Assembly (NCBI GenBank): GCA_902525615.1
Contig: CABZHT010000001.1
Location: forward strand, 537,282 to 601,281
DNA length: 64,000 bases
From: an uncultured Fidelibacterota bacterium
Lineage (GTDB): Bacteria > Fidelibacterota > Marinisomatia > Marinisomatales > Marinisomataceae
Direction of reading: 5' to 3'
Made by a program: the position numbers and the translations under genes. Position 1 is the stretch's first letter, and every line of letters begins with the position of its first letter. This document shows, piece after piece, positions 37,001 to 47,500 of the stretch. A model generated the notes under the pieces. The model saw only the letters and a list, made by a program, of their open reading frames with translations. It ran no database searches and was not told the origin of the DNA.

Positions 37001-37201
37001 TGAGGAAATTGAAGCTTCAACCTCAGATGCAGAAGCTCCAGGGTATGGTACTATAATCGTTACTGCTTTTGGATCTGGTACTGGAAAGAATTCAGCTTTT
37101 ATTGAGGGATATGATACAAAAAACCCACCTACTATTAAAAAAAACATAAAAAGATTTGCAGGAACACTATTATTAACAAACCAAGTAACTATACTACGCA
37201 T
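34004..37201 (-). CDS. RND efflux transporter, permease subunit
   Basis: This inner-membrane proton antiporter of the AcrB/MdtB-type superfamily has 1065 residues, about 12 membrane helices and two large periplasmic loops. The N-terminus MRSIVTWFVNNSVPANLFMFF is typical. Helix 4 holds the proton-relay Asp pair in LGIVVDDAIIVGENV. The second half contains FKPLIILSAIPFGMVGA and VALSGVVVNDSLLLV. Its ATG shares one base with the adaptor stop codon (TAATG). Substrate specificity cannot be read, though the family exports drugs and detergents, and the operon carries all three parts. Confidence 0.94.
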   Translation of the reverse strand: MRSIVTWFVNNSVPANLFMFFLIVGGFFVSYPSIKAEFFPVPDPKAVTIIVPYPGASASEVEASISSKIEDRLEGVAGIKKINSNSLEGGGYVGIRIFASADFDNTFEEIKTIVDGITTFPENSEEPIVKKLEIVEKVLDVVIHGDVDENTLLSVTKRINEEIKNLSEVSFTEIYGNRNREISIEISENSLEKYNLTFDEIAFAINMGSIDLPGGVISSTKGDQLIRTVGQSYKGDEFENIVIRTNANGSTLLLKDVAVINDTFEDVDKFFKWNGTKAMFISVNLVGNQDVLDASDQLRNFVKNKKNDMPENIQIDYWYDQARFLEDRINILYKNFAIGMCLVLILLTMFLRPSVAFWVAMGIPISFGGALLLLPLLGVTINVLSTFMFIVVLGIVVDDAIIVGENVFRRRIKLKEDNFTSTVKGTMEVMLPVFFGILTTIVVFAPMLDLAGDTGPIWRTFPLTAIPILVFSLIESTTILPAHLNHAGEWFQYRFVKFGNILRSARNYFSKKLYTFVDDNWLPLVKKSIKNRYQTVSIFVGVLFISFSLLAGGWVKWQFFPVLEAEEVAIVIDLPEGTPINTTEKVTKMVEMEALKLKNELNTENNRKIISHVMTTVGDQYFSAQEAESSPTGPVLKASSTPHLGEVVVILTPADSRWGLTGAYDIINILRERVGIIPGVERLNFSANIFSAGKPIHFEFSGNNFDDLNRVIKNTRLLLSNYAGIYDLNDSDKIGKSELQIELLPAAEAYGLTTAIIAKQVRQAFYGEEVQRIQRQDDDIKVMLKLTKIERDNARTLENLRIRTNTGIKIPLYAVAKVKEIPGKSAIKRIDGKRVVEITSDVDISKNTSSMILSTIIGPEGNPINSLKNILDKEPGVSFALAGEPAEQAEQLQDIFVKFGLAIFTIFVLLAIPLKSYFKPLIILSAIPFGMVGAILGHLMLFQPMSVLSLLGVVALSGVVVNDSLLLVVFVNRAKEKGDSTLKAVTDAVRSRFRPVILTSLTTFLGIAPLLFNQSTQVLFLKPMAISLGIGILFATFVILLLVPVSYVIIDDFINLISGNKKKNS

Positions 37202-38343
37202 TATTTATAAACTGGGTTAACTTTTATTCCGCTCGAAGCTGTCGAGAGTTTTGAAGTAACAATCCTTTCTCCAGCTTTTAATCCATCTTTAATAATCACA
37301 AATTCACTATATTTTTTTAAAACGGTTAATTTTCTTAATTCTAGCTGATTATCTTTATCGACAATATATACTTCATTGTCTTTTGAAATAGAATTAATTG
37401 GAATTTCAAAAATATTCTTTAATGTAATGCCATCAATTTTTGCTTCAACAAAAAGACCAATAGGAAGATTAGGTTTATCTGTTTCAATAAAGTCATTTTT
37501 AAAGACCGCTATCAGATTAATCATTCTTGTTATAGGATCTATAACCCCGTCAACTCTTTCAAGTTTGCCTTCCCAAGATTGAGTTTTTCCTTTGTAAAAA
37601 CTTTCAATTACTACCGATGCTTGTTCACTTGGATCTAATTTTCTTCCATCCATTGGTATGCTCAAGAATTGCAAGTCGTTATCCTTTACAGCTAAAGTAA
37701 CTTCAATCTCGCTTGAAGTGTATAGAGCTCCAACTGGCTGTCCAGGAATAATTGTTGTACCTAAATCAATATTTACACTTTGAATTCTGCCAGCATAAGG
37801 TGCTACGATTTCTGTTTTGTTTAATTTGTTTTTGGCTGAATTAACCTGAGCTTTAGCAACTTCTAATAATGCTTCAGCCTGCTTTAGCTGTGGTTTTTTA
37901 AGTGTCAAATTACTAGCAACACCATCACCTATTTTCTCCCATGCCTCTTTGGCAACTTCTGCTTCTGCTAATTGCAATGAATGCTGCACCTCAGCATTTG
38001 CCAATTGTAATAAAGCATTTTTGTACTGTAGTTGTAAGTCTGTATCATCAATTTTTGCCAAAATTTCTCCTTTAATAACTGATGAACCTTCAGAAAACTT
38101 TTTTGAACGATAGATAACTTCACCACCAACTTCTGCAGTCAATACTGTCTGGGTGAGAGGCGTTGTTGTACCGTTAGAACTTATTTGAATTTGAAAATTT
38201 TTCGGGGTTAAAATTTCAACAATAACGTCCGGCGCTGGCGCTTCTTCTACCGGATCAGGTTGTACCTGACCTAGCAGCCACAATAAATATGATATAGCAA
38301 ATGCGCCTAATAAGATAAATAATGGTTTTAATTTTTTAATCAT
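37201..38343 (-). CDS. RND efflux periplasmic adaptor (membrane fusion protein)
   Basis: This adaptor links the permease to the outer-membrane channel. The start at 38343 (MIKKLKPLFILLG) follows GGAGGA and lies inside the end of the TolC-like gene. It has one membrane anchor (about 6-22). The barrel-sandwich hybrid comes next (VLTAEVGGEVIYRSKKFSEG), then the alpha-hairpin coiled coil (about 85-155, LQLANAEV... to AKNKLNKTEIVAPYAGRI) and the beta-barrel and membrane-proximal domains. It has 380 residues. It belongs with the permease and channel in one operon. Confidence 0.93.
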   Translation of the reverse strand: MIKKLKPLFILLGAFAISYLLWLLGQVQPDPVEEAPAPDVIVEILTPKNFQIQISSNGTTTPLTQTVLTAEVGGEVIYRSKKFSEGSSVIKGEILAKIDDTDLQLQYKNALLQLANAEVQHSLQLAEAEVAKEAWEKIGDGVASNLTLKKPQLKQAEALLEVAKAQVNSAKNKLNKTEIVAPYAGRIQSVNIDLGTTIIPGQPVGALYTSSEIEVTLAVKDNDLQFLSIPMDGRKLDPSEQASVVIESFYKGKTQSWEGKLERVDGVIDPITRMINLIAVFKNDFIETDKPNLPIGLFVEAKIDGITLKNIFEIPINSISKDNEVYIVDKDNQLELRKLTVLKKYSEFVIIKDGLKAGERIVTSKLSTASSGIKVNPVYK

Positions 38344-39757
38344 TTGTTTTAAATCCTCCGCCAAGAGCTAAAATTAAATTTATTCTCTGTTCTATGCGAA
38401 CCTTTTCTAATCGAGCTTTTAAATCTAGATTGTCATAAAGTGCATTATTTGCATTAATAGCATCCTCGAAGGTTGAAGATCCTTTAATAAATCCTTCAAA
38501 GGTTGTATCGTAGATACTTTCCGACAAAATAATATTTTGATTAATTATTTCTAAAGCTTGATTTGATGTCAAATCAGATTCAAATCCACTTTCTACTTCC
38601 TTATATGCATTTAGCAAAGTATTTACAAAATCAAGCATTGCAATTTCTCTATTAGTCTTAGCAAGTTTTTTATTTGCAATTAGTTTTCCTGCATTAAATA
38701 CTGGAACAAAAACGTTTAATCCTTTATTCCATACTGAAAAGTCTTCATTAGTTATATCTTCTAAATCATTTGATGAGCTTCCATAACTTCCAGTAAGACT
38801 AAATGTTGGGAATAAAGTTAGAAGAGCCTGCCTATCTAAAGCTTTATTAGCGAGTAAATTATATTGTTGAGCAATTAAATCTGGCCTTCTTTTGACAATA
38901 TCTGCTGGTAGAGTACTTGGAATGCTTGGTAATTTTTTAGGAAAGTTATTGTTAACTACAAATTCTGTTGAAGGGTACTCTTTTACAAGCAACTTTGCTT
39001 CTCTTTTAAGAGAATTAACAATCAGAAGTTTATTATTATAATCAGATTTTGTTGCATTAAATATTATTTCTGATTGTTGGTACGCTTGTATGGAAATACT
39101 CCCTTTGTTGTAGCGAAGCGAATATAGCTCAAAAATAGTTTCTGCATTTTTAAGTTTTTTTGATGCATTGTATAAAACTTGTTCTGCTTCAATTATTGAA
39201 AAATAAAGCTTAGATGCCTCAGCTGTCAGCGAAAGCTTAAGAAAATCTTCATAATACATTGCAGATAGATATTGTTGTTTAGTAGCAATTCTTCCTTGGC
39301 GAAGCTTGCCCCACAAATCAATTTCCCATTGCGTTCCAAGTGATAGATTATAATTTTCTTGCGTGAATACGGTTACTTCATCAGATGATTGACCAAATAA
39401 GGTTGAAAAAAATGGAGGAAATCCTGCAGTGTTCTGCTCAGATTCAACGGCACTACTATTTACTGAAATTGATGGGAATAAACTACCAGTTGCTATTACT
39501 GATGCTTGTTTGGTTTTTCTCGTATTTAGCATCGCTTTTTCAAGATTTATATTTTCATCCATAAATTCAACCAAATAAGAATTTAGATTATCGTCATTAA
39601 AAATTTTCCACCACTCTTGATCAAAATCTAAATTTTGTGAAATGCTAACTTCCCATTGCTCAGGAATATCAAAATCCAAAACTTCATTAGGTTCAATAGG
39701 TTTTTGCGATGCACAGCCAAAAAATATTAAAGAGATTAAAAAAATAATCTTTTTCAT
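38336..39757 (-). CDS. TolC/NodT-family outer-membrane efflux lipoprotein
   Basis: This 473-residue outer-membrane channel has a lipobox (MKKIIFLISLIFFGC). Two OEP repeats are visible: around 60-260 (RKTKQASVIATGSLFPSISV, QWEIDLWGKLRQGR) and 280-470 (LPADIVKRRPDLIAQQYNLL, FPTFSLTGSYG). LPADIVKRRPDL is a NodT-family hallmark. It is first in the tricistronic efflux operon with the adaptor and the RND permease. Confidence 0.93.
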   Translation of the reverse strand: MKKIIFLISLIFFGCASQKPIEPNEVLDFDIPEQWEVSISQNLDFDQEWWKIFNDDNLNSYLVEFMDENINLEKAMLNTRKTKQASVIATGSLFPSISVNSSAVESEQNTAGFPPFFSTLFGQSSDEVTVFTQENYNLSLGTQWEIDLWGKLRQGRIATKQQYLSAMYYEDFLKLSLTAEASKLYFSIIEAEQVLYNASKKLKNAETIFELYSLRYNKGSISIQAYQQSEIIFNATKSDYNNKLLIVNSLKREAKLLVKEYPSTEFVVNNNFPKKLPSIPSTLPADIVKRRPDLIAQQYNLLANKALDRQALLTLFPTFSLTGSYGSSSNDLEDITNEDFSVWNKGLNVFVPVFNAGKLIANKKLAKTNREIAMLDFVNTLLNAYKEVESGFESDLTSNQALEIINQNIILSESIYDTTFEGFIKGSSTFEDAINANNALYDNLDLKARLEKVRIEQRINLILALGGGFKTND

Positions 39758-39758
39758 C

Positions 39759-40295
39759 TTATTTGCTCATTAAATATTCTGAAATTTTGAATAAAGACAA
39801 TAAACTTATTGACCACGCTATGCTAATAAATCCATAGGATAAATAAGTATCTGTAACTGTAGCTGCGCCAATACCTTCTCCAGCAATATATGCTAATGGC
39901 GCAAGTAATCCATATAAGCAAATTAATGGATATCTACCGATCAAAAATTTCATCGCATGATTTATCTGAGCAGTAAAACCTGCCCACATACAAACTATCC
40001 AAAGAGGGGCTAGATTTGGCGCAAAATCTAATGTACCGTTGTATTTAACAAAACCAAGTATAGAAAAACTAGAGTCAACTATTAAACCAAAGATAATAGA
40101 AATAACAATTAGTTGTATTTCTTCTTTTAAATGATCTGTGACAATTAGAAAATGAAGGAATAAGAAAATAAATGTTGGTATTAAAGCAATAATTGGATCT
40201 CCTTTAGCTCCACTGTAGACACAGGAAAACCACACAATCGTAAAACCGACATAATTTATCATTATGTTTGACTTAGAAAGAATGTAATTGATCAT
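39759..40295 (-). CDS. DUF2878-like membrane protein
   Basis: This 178-residue protein has about six membrane helices. The conserved-looking core is LDFAPNLAPLWIVCMWAGFTAQINHAMKFL followed by PLAYIAGEGIGA. LAPLWIV and the NHAMKFL region match my memory of DUF2878. The reaction is unknown. Its start shares one base with the stop of the SRPBCC gene upstream (TAATG), and the efflux lipoprotein gene follows, so the two may be one transcript starting at tRNA-Phe. Confidence 0.65.
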   Translation of the reverse strand: MINYILSKSNIMINYVGFTIVWFSCVYSGAKGDPIIALIPTFIFLFLHFLIVTDHLKEEIQLIVISIIFGLIVDSSFSILGFVKYNGTLDFAPNLAPLWIVCMWAGFTAQINHAMKFLIGRYPLICLYGLLAPLAYIAGEGIGAATVTDTYLSYGFISIAWSISLLSLFKISEYLMSK

Positions 40296-40828
40296 TACTT
40301 AAATTTATCTTTAATTGTTTGAAATCTGAAATCAAAGATTTGATTTAGCTGAGGTTTAATCAAAACTGGATGAACAATTTTTCGAAAGGCTTGAATTGGT
40401 AAAGCATAAGTTATTTCATCAATGATTAATATACCTCCATCAACCTCTTTAAACGTATGTTTATGATGCCAGTAACTGTAAGGACCTCTAAGCTGTTCAT
40501 CTACAAAATATTCATTTTCTTTATAGCTAGTAATCATAGTTCTCCAGCGCACAGGCACTCCTAAAATTTTTACAGTATAGTCAATGATAGCACCTTCTTT
40601 CATTTCAATCGGCGTTGGAGTTATAATATTAAAGCCCATTGCTGAGGGTGTAATTTTTTCAAGATTTTCAGGTCTTGAAAAAAATTCAAATACAGTATCC
40701 ATATCGCTTGGTACAAATTGTTCTTTATAAAATGTATAGACTTTTGGTTGTCTCAAAAAAGAACCAACGAAGACAACAAGAAGTGTTGTTATAACTATAA
40801 TTGCTATATTTTTTTTATTGAATTCCAT
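40295..40828 (-). CDS. SRPBCC (START-like) lipid-binding protein with N-terminal anchor
   Basis: The ATG chosen at 40828 gives 177 residues. The upstream open frame would run into tRNA-Phe, which rules it out. An N-terminal membrane segment (NIAIIVITTLLVVFVGSFL) precedes a START/SRPBCC domain: FYKEQFVPSDMDTVFEFFSRPENLEKITP, then VPVRWRTMIT, RGPYSYWHHKHTF and IDEITYALP. These motifs match proteins that bind hydrophobic ligands. The ATG is 10 bases after tRNA-Phe on the same strand, so the mRNA leader would be very short after tRNA processing. Confidence 0.75.
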   Translation of the reverse strand: MEFNKKNIAIIVITTLLVVFVGSFLRQPKVYTFYKEQFVPSDMDTVFEFFSRPENLEKITPSAMGFNIITPTPIEMKEGAIIDYTVKILGVPVRWRTMITSYKENEYFVDEQLRGPYSYWHHKHTFKEVDGGILIIDEITYALPIQAFRKIVHPVLIKPQLNQIFDFRFQTIKDKFK

Positions 40829-40837
40829 AATAATAAG

Positions 40838-40910
<73 letters not shown>

Positions 40911-40980
40911 AACAAAATGCCTGAAAAGGTAAGCAATATTAGTTATTTAATAAACACATAAATATTTCTTAGTTTAAGAA

Positions 40981-41574
40981 ATGAAAAAAATTGTAATTGC
41001 TACTTCAAATAAACACAAAGTATCAGAAATTTCTGTAAAGATTCAACCATTTTTTGATGAGATATTATCTTTAGCTGATTTTCCTGATATTGGAGAAATA
41101 GTTGAAAATGGAAACACTATCAAAGAAAATTCATTTAAAAAATCAATGGCTTCTTATAATCATGCAAAAATTGCGTCCGTTGCAGATGATACAATTTTGG
41201 AAGTTGATGCATTAAATGGTGATCCAGGACTTTTTACAGCTAGATATGCTGGAGAAAATGCATCTTATGATGATAATATTTCAAAATTATTAACGAAATT
41301 GAAAGACGTTGATGATAAATTTAGAACAGCTCGATTTAAAACAGTTATTACGTTTGTAGATGGTTTAAACGATTTTTGTGTGGAAGGTCAAATTGAAGGT
41401 AAAATTTTAAAGGAGAGAATTGGAAACAAAGGTTTTGGTTACGATCCAATTTTTTTATCTACAGAATACAACATATCTTTGGCTGAAATGGATAATAGTT
41501 TAAAAAATCGAGTAAGTCATAGGGGAATTGCAATTGAAAAATTTATAAATAAAATAAAGTCTATACAAAAATGA
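40981..41574 (+). CDS. rdgB: XTP/dITP diphosphatase (Ham1/RdgB)
   Basis: This 197-residue house-cleaning enzyme removes non-canonical purine triphosphates. It begins with IVIATSNKHKVSEI (substrate loop) and carries ENGNTIKENSFKKS, VADDTILEVDALNG, YAGENASYDDN and GFGYDPIFL, all Ham1 hallmarks. SHRGIAI is at the C-terminus. Its last codon overlaps the start of sprA by 4 bp, so expression is probably coupled. Confidence 0.96.
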   Translation: MKKIVIATSNKHKVSEISVKIQPFFDEILSLADFPDIGEIVENGNTIKENSFKKSMASYNHAKIASVADDTILEVDALNGDPGLFTARYAGENASYDDNISKLLTKLKDVDDKFRTARFKTVITFVDGLNDFCVEGQIEGKILKERIGNKGFGYDPIFLSTEYNISLAEMDNSLKNRVSHRGIAIEKFINKIKSIQK

Positions 41575-44500
41575 GATTTTTTCTTTTTTTAATTCTTTTA
41601 ACAAATATTTCAATGGCAAATGATTATGGTAATTACCTACCAGATCCGTTTAGCAAAAAGAAAAAAATTAACTTTTCATACAATGATATTTCTAATTATC
41701 CCATTGGGATTTTTGATTTAAATAAAAAAATTGATGAAACTGTCTTTACTATCAATCGAGATTTTAGTCAAATACAAATAAAAAGCTATAGTATTGGTTA
41801 TCACAATATCTTTTTTTATCAAGATTCATTTGAAAATTATATTTCTGATTTATTTGAATCTAATCAAAAGTATAATTTATTTAAGGGCTTGAATGTACCA
41901 TCAGATTCAACATCATCAAAAAAAGATACATTTTTACAATTAGCTTCGATTGATTTGGGCGCATTAGGAAGAGCATCTCTAAAAGTTGCTGGGAATGTTA
42001 ATCTATCAGCTAAGTTAGTGAATCAAGATCAGGAATTAGTAAGATCTTCATTTCGAGAACAGGAAAAAACCAACTTTAAATTTGATCAAAAACAACAATT
42101 AAATGTTCAAGGTAAAATTGGTGATAAAATTACTATATCTTTAGATCAAAACTCAGAAAGAGATTTTGATTGGGAGAATACAATAAGAATTGACTACCAA
42201 GGTGATGAGGATGATATCCTTCAAAGGCTTGAAGTTGGAAATATATCTTTATCACTTCCATCAACAGAATTTGTAACCTTTTCAGGTACAAATAATGGTT
42301 TGTTCGGTGTTAAAGCTTTGTCACAATTGGGACCAGTAAATATAACATCTATTGCTTCTATTGAAAAAACCGAAAAAGAATCTCAGCAGTATAAAGGAAG
42401 TGCCGAATTAAGAACTCTTGAATTAAAAGATTTTAACTACAAGAAGAATTTATATTTCTTTGTTCATGAATGGTTTAGAAATGGAGCTAGCCAAGTTATT
42501 GAAAGCAGTAATTTTCAATTAAATATCCCTTCTTTTTATCCTCTGGTTGACGGACTTCATTTAATAGGAAATGTATCGATAAAAAACTTTGAATTATATA
42601 AAATAGATTCATCCAATAATCCTCAAGCTGATCCAGGTATTGCATATATAAATCCATCCGAAAAAAACCAATTTTCAGATGAGAGTAAACAAGGAAATTT
42701 TTTAAAACTGAGCAGAGGAACAGATTATACTATTAATGAAGATCTTGGATTTATCAGAATGAAAAAAACTTTGCAAAGTGAAATTATTGCTGCTCATTTT
42801 GATATTGTAGATAGAGATACGGGCAACATAGTTACAAAAGTAGGACAAAGCTTAGGGCCAAGTCAAGATTCATTAGAATTAATTATGATTAAATCACAAT
42901 CTCCTCATCCCAACCACCCAACTTGGGATTTAATGTTTAAGAATGTTTATTCTCTAAATACATCAAATATTGATGCTTCTAGTCTTGAAGTTCAAATTGT
43001 GGATAATTTTTCCACTCCAAAAAGTGATAGGTTAAGTTCTGGAGAAACATTTTTAAATCTTTTCGGTTTAGATGAATTAAATCAAAATGGCGATAAATCT
43101 TCAGATGAAATTATAGATTATAATAATCCTAATATAGTAAATATTCAGTCTGGAGAAATAATTCTTCCAAGCTTACTTCCTTTTGTTTCAGAAAATAGTA
43201 TTCAAGGTGGTAATTCTAATGAATCTCTAGAACCATTATTACAACAAGGTGTAATGTATACATCAACGAATATGACTCAGTATACAGGTGATTCAAGATT
43301 TTCAATACTGGTAAGATACTCAAGCCCACAACAATCAATTAATTTAGGATTCACTCTTGTTGAAGGTAGTGAAGAAATCTTTTCAAATGGCAATCAATTA
43401 TTGAGAGGTCGTGATTACCAAATTGATTATTTTTCTGGAACAATCACTTTATCAGAAAATATCAATCCTGATGATGATTTAAGAATATCTTATGATAAGC
43501 ATGATTTAGTTAGTTTTGATCGTAAAGTTATGGCTGGTTCAAGAGCTCAGATTGATTTTGATGAAAATTCTTTTTTAGGTATGACTGCATTATATTATGA
43601 TCAATCAATTGTTAATAAAAAAGTTGAAGTGGGATATGAACCGATACAAAATTTCATTTGGGATGTAAATGGAAGATATGAAACCTCCTTTGAGAATTTT
43701 TCTAGTAAAATAAATAAATTTAGTTTTTTAAATGATGAAAAAATCTCAAACTTTTCAGTAGAGGGTGAGTTTGCACAAGTTCTTCCAAACCCTAATTCAA
43801 TATCAAATTCTAAAACTGGTGATAAGAATGGAGTTGCATTTATTGATGATTTTGAAGGTTCAAAAAGAGTTACTAATCCCTCTATTTTAAGAAGATTTTG
43901 GAACATTTCATCTGCACCTTTGGATAGTGATACATTTTTGGATTATAGTCAAAATAACAGAATGAAAATGTTTTGGTATAATCCTTATTCTCAAGTATTA
44001 ACAAACAGTATTTGGCCTAATGTTTCTACATCACAAAGAGCTCAAAATATTACCACAGATGTTTTAGTATTAAAGTATAGACCGCAAGACTTTCAATCAA
44101 ATGTTGACCCGCATTTGCTTTGGGGAGGAATCACTAGTCCAATGTTTATCGGTGACTACGATCAAACAAGAAGTAGATTTTTTGAAATATGGATTAGAGG
44201 CGATCAAGGAGATTTAACAATTGATTTAGGAAAAATTAGCGAAGATTATAATGGTGATGGACTTTTGAATACAGAAGATATTCCAGATGCAGGATTAGCG
44301 CTTGGTAATGGATTTTTAGAGGATAATGAAGATACTGGATTAGATGGATGTTTTGATGATTTTGAAGACGGATTTGGCTCTTGTTTGGATACATCTGGCT
44401 TAACATATTTACAATATTTGGAAAATGGAGAGTCAATTCTCATTAATAATTCCTTCGATGTAGATATCCAAGATCCAAATGGTGATAACTGGAGCTATAT

Positions 44501-47500
44501 TGAAGGCTCTAATGATTATACAAAAGTAAATGGTACAGAAGGAAATGGTACTGGCTCAAAAATTCAAACAGGAGGTAAATATCCAGATTCAGAAGATCTA
44601 GATAAGTCAGGTTATCTTGATCGAGCTAATAATTATTTTTCAAAAAAAGTTTCATTAAATGAAAATACCTACATCGCTGCTGAAACAGAGATTGATGGAA
44701 TTAAAACTGGATGGAAATTATTAAGAATTCCAATTAGTCATTTTTCTAAAATAAATGATATATCTTTAAGTGAAATAAAATATGTTAGGTTAGTAGTCTC
44801 AGGAGTTGAAGAAGAATCAACATTAGAAATTGCTAAAATTGAACTTGTAGGAAATAATTGGCAGGAGTTGGGCACTTCAATTCAAACCGAAGATAATTAT
44901 TCTTTACAAGATAGTACATTTGTTGTTTCTGTAATTAATGATGAAGATAATCCTGATTATATCCCTCCAACAGGAGTGGTAGGGGAGTTCGATGAAATAA
45001 ATCAGCTTAGATCAAAAGAACAATCACTAGTATTAAAATTTGATAATTTGCCTCCAAATTATAAAGGAGCCGCAAAGAAAATATTATCTTATAATGAAAA
45101 TATAGGTCAAAGTTTCCTCATGTATGAAAAAATGAAGATGTTTATTTATGGGAATAGTGATTTTGTTTCGGAAAGCGATTCAGATATTCGATTATTCATT
45201 AAGTTTGGAAACGGTGATGAGTTTTATAAGTTAACAAAACCAATTTATGCTGGATGGGATGAAGAATTAAAAAGAAATGAAATAAATCTAGATTTAGATT
45301 GGTTGACAAGTTTAAAAAATAAGGATATTGAAAGTGTAAATTTAATTAATGAAAATGATCTATTTACAGTGGATGAAGATTTAATAGAATATGAGTTTAT
45401 TTCAGATGATAATTTTTCTTATAAAAATATAGAAATAGTTGGAAATCCTTCTTTATCTAGATTGCAATATTTTATTATTGGAATCGAGAATTCTAGTGAA
45501 TATCCTATTTCTGGTGAAGTTTGGACAGACGAGTTAAGATTAAGTGGTGTTAAAAAAGAATCTGGATCAGCTGTAAGATTAAAAACAGAGTTGAATATTT
45601 CAGATTTTAGTTCAACAACAATTAATTATAGTAAAAAAGATGCAGACTTCCATGTACTTCAGGAAAGAATTGGTACAAACAGTTCTAAAGAAAATCTTTC
45701 ATTAACTAATAACTTAAAGTTAGGTACTTTATTTCCATCTGATTTTGGTATTTCATTTCCCTTAATTATATCATATAATAGTTCAATCAATACTCCTAAG
45801 TTTTTTCCAGGAACAGATATTCGAACTGAGAGTACTGCGCCAGACTCAATTTTATCACAGTCATCAACGATGAATATTTCAGGTAGATTGTCTAAAAAAA
45901 TTAAATCTGAAAATCCAGTAATTAAATATTCTTTAGACAACTTAAGTGCAGGATTTAATATTTCTAATCAAAATAGATCTGATACAATCATGAAATCTGT
46001 TGATTTTAGAAAAGTAAATACAAATCTTGATTATTTTATAAGATTTCCAAGCGGTAATTTTATTGAACCATTTGAATGGATTAAAAAACTACCTTATTTA
46101 GGGAGTGAATTAAGTAGTACAAAGTTATACTATTCTCCCACAAATTTTTCTTCTAATATCAAACTAGATTTGACTTCATCAGAACGTAACTCCAGATCAA
46201 GTTCTGAAATTATCAAAGAAGAAAATTTTAATATTATTAGAAATTTTGGTTTTGAATATAAAGTTTTTGATAATACTCAATTTTCATACAATAAATCAAT
46301 TGTTAGTAAAAAGCCTGACAATAGTTTAAAAGATTTTGAGATTGGACAAAAAATTCAATCTAAAGAATCCTTTTTATATAGCTTTAGCCCTGAATGGATG
46401 AAAATTTTAAACCCAAAATTTAGTTATGATTCAAACTTTGCATGGAATAAACCTCCAGATAGTATCATAAATGCTGCAAGTATTAATTTAAATACTAATA
46501 CAAGATTAAATATTTCCATTAATCCAAAAGATGTTATATCAATTTTTTATAATCCTTCTTCGATTCAGGATGATAAGCCAAGAACGCGTTCAAGATCTGA
46601 AATCCTAAATAATAATACTATTTCAAAAAATAATAAGGAAAACAATTTTATTAAAAAAATTTACGACCAAGCAAAAAAAATCGATCCGATAAATATCACT
46701 TTTACAAATCAAAATAATTCTATTTCAAATGGAATTAATGGAAATATTCCATTTATATATAAATTTGGTCTTAAAGAAAACTTGGGTATTAATCCTATTT
46801 CTGAAATTGGTTTCGATACAGGATATAATGACAAAAAAATATCCTTTTCAATTAGAACAAGCATAAGATTGAGACAAGCTTCATCATTAAATATTTCTTT
46901 TAATCAAAATATTAATTCAAATATAAACGGATTTAATATTGATACCAGATCTTCGTCCACAAATTATTTAGCCTATGGTAAAAATTTATCTAAAGGTATG
47001 CCTTTTATAAATTGGAATTTAAGAGTGAGAGGTCTTGAAAATATATCTTTTATTAAGCCATATATAAAATCTATGACTCTTGAACATGCTTTTTCTGGAA
47101 ACCAGAATTTGTCTTGGAAGTTTAATGAAGATGGTACAAGAGATGTAAGCTTATTTAAGGTAGAAGATTTTAGACATGATTATCAAGATTCAGTACAATT
47201 TTCAAAAACTATTAGTTCATTAACTCCTTTACTAGGAATAACAACAAGATTTAATAATGACATATCTACCAATGTTAGAATAAATACTGTTTACACCTTA
47301 GATGAAGTACCATTTGGTAGAAATTTAATTATCAAAAATAGCTTATTAGGGACTATGTCCTATAATTTTGCTCGTGGACTTAGAATTTCACTACCTTTTA
47401 GTCAAAGAAATGTTTTTCTTAGAAATAATTTCAATATCACATTTAATTTTGATATAAATAATACAGTAGAAAAAGGGTCAAAAAATATGATTAACTTTGT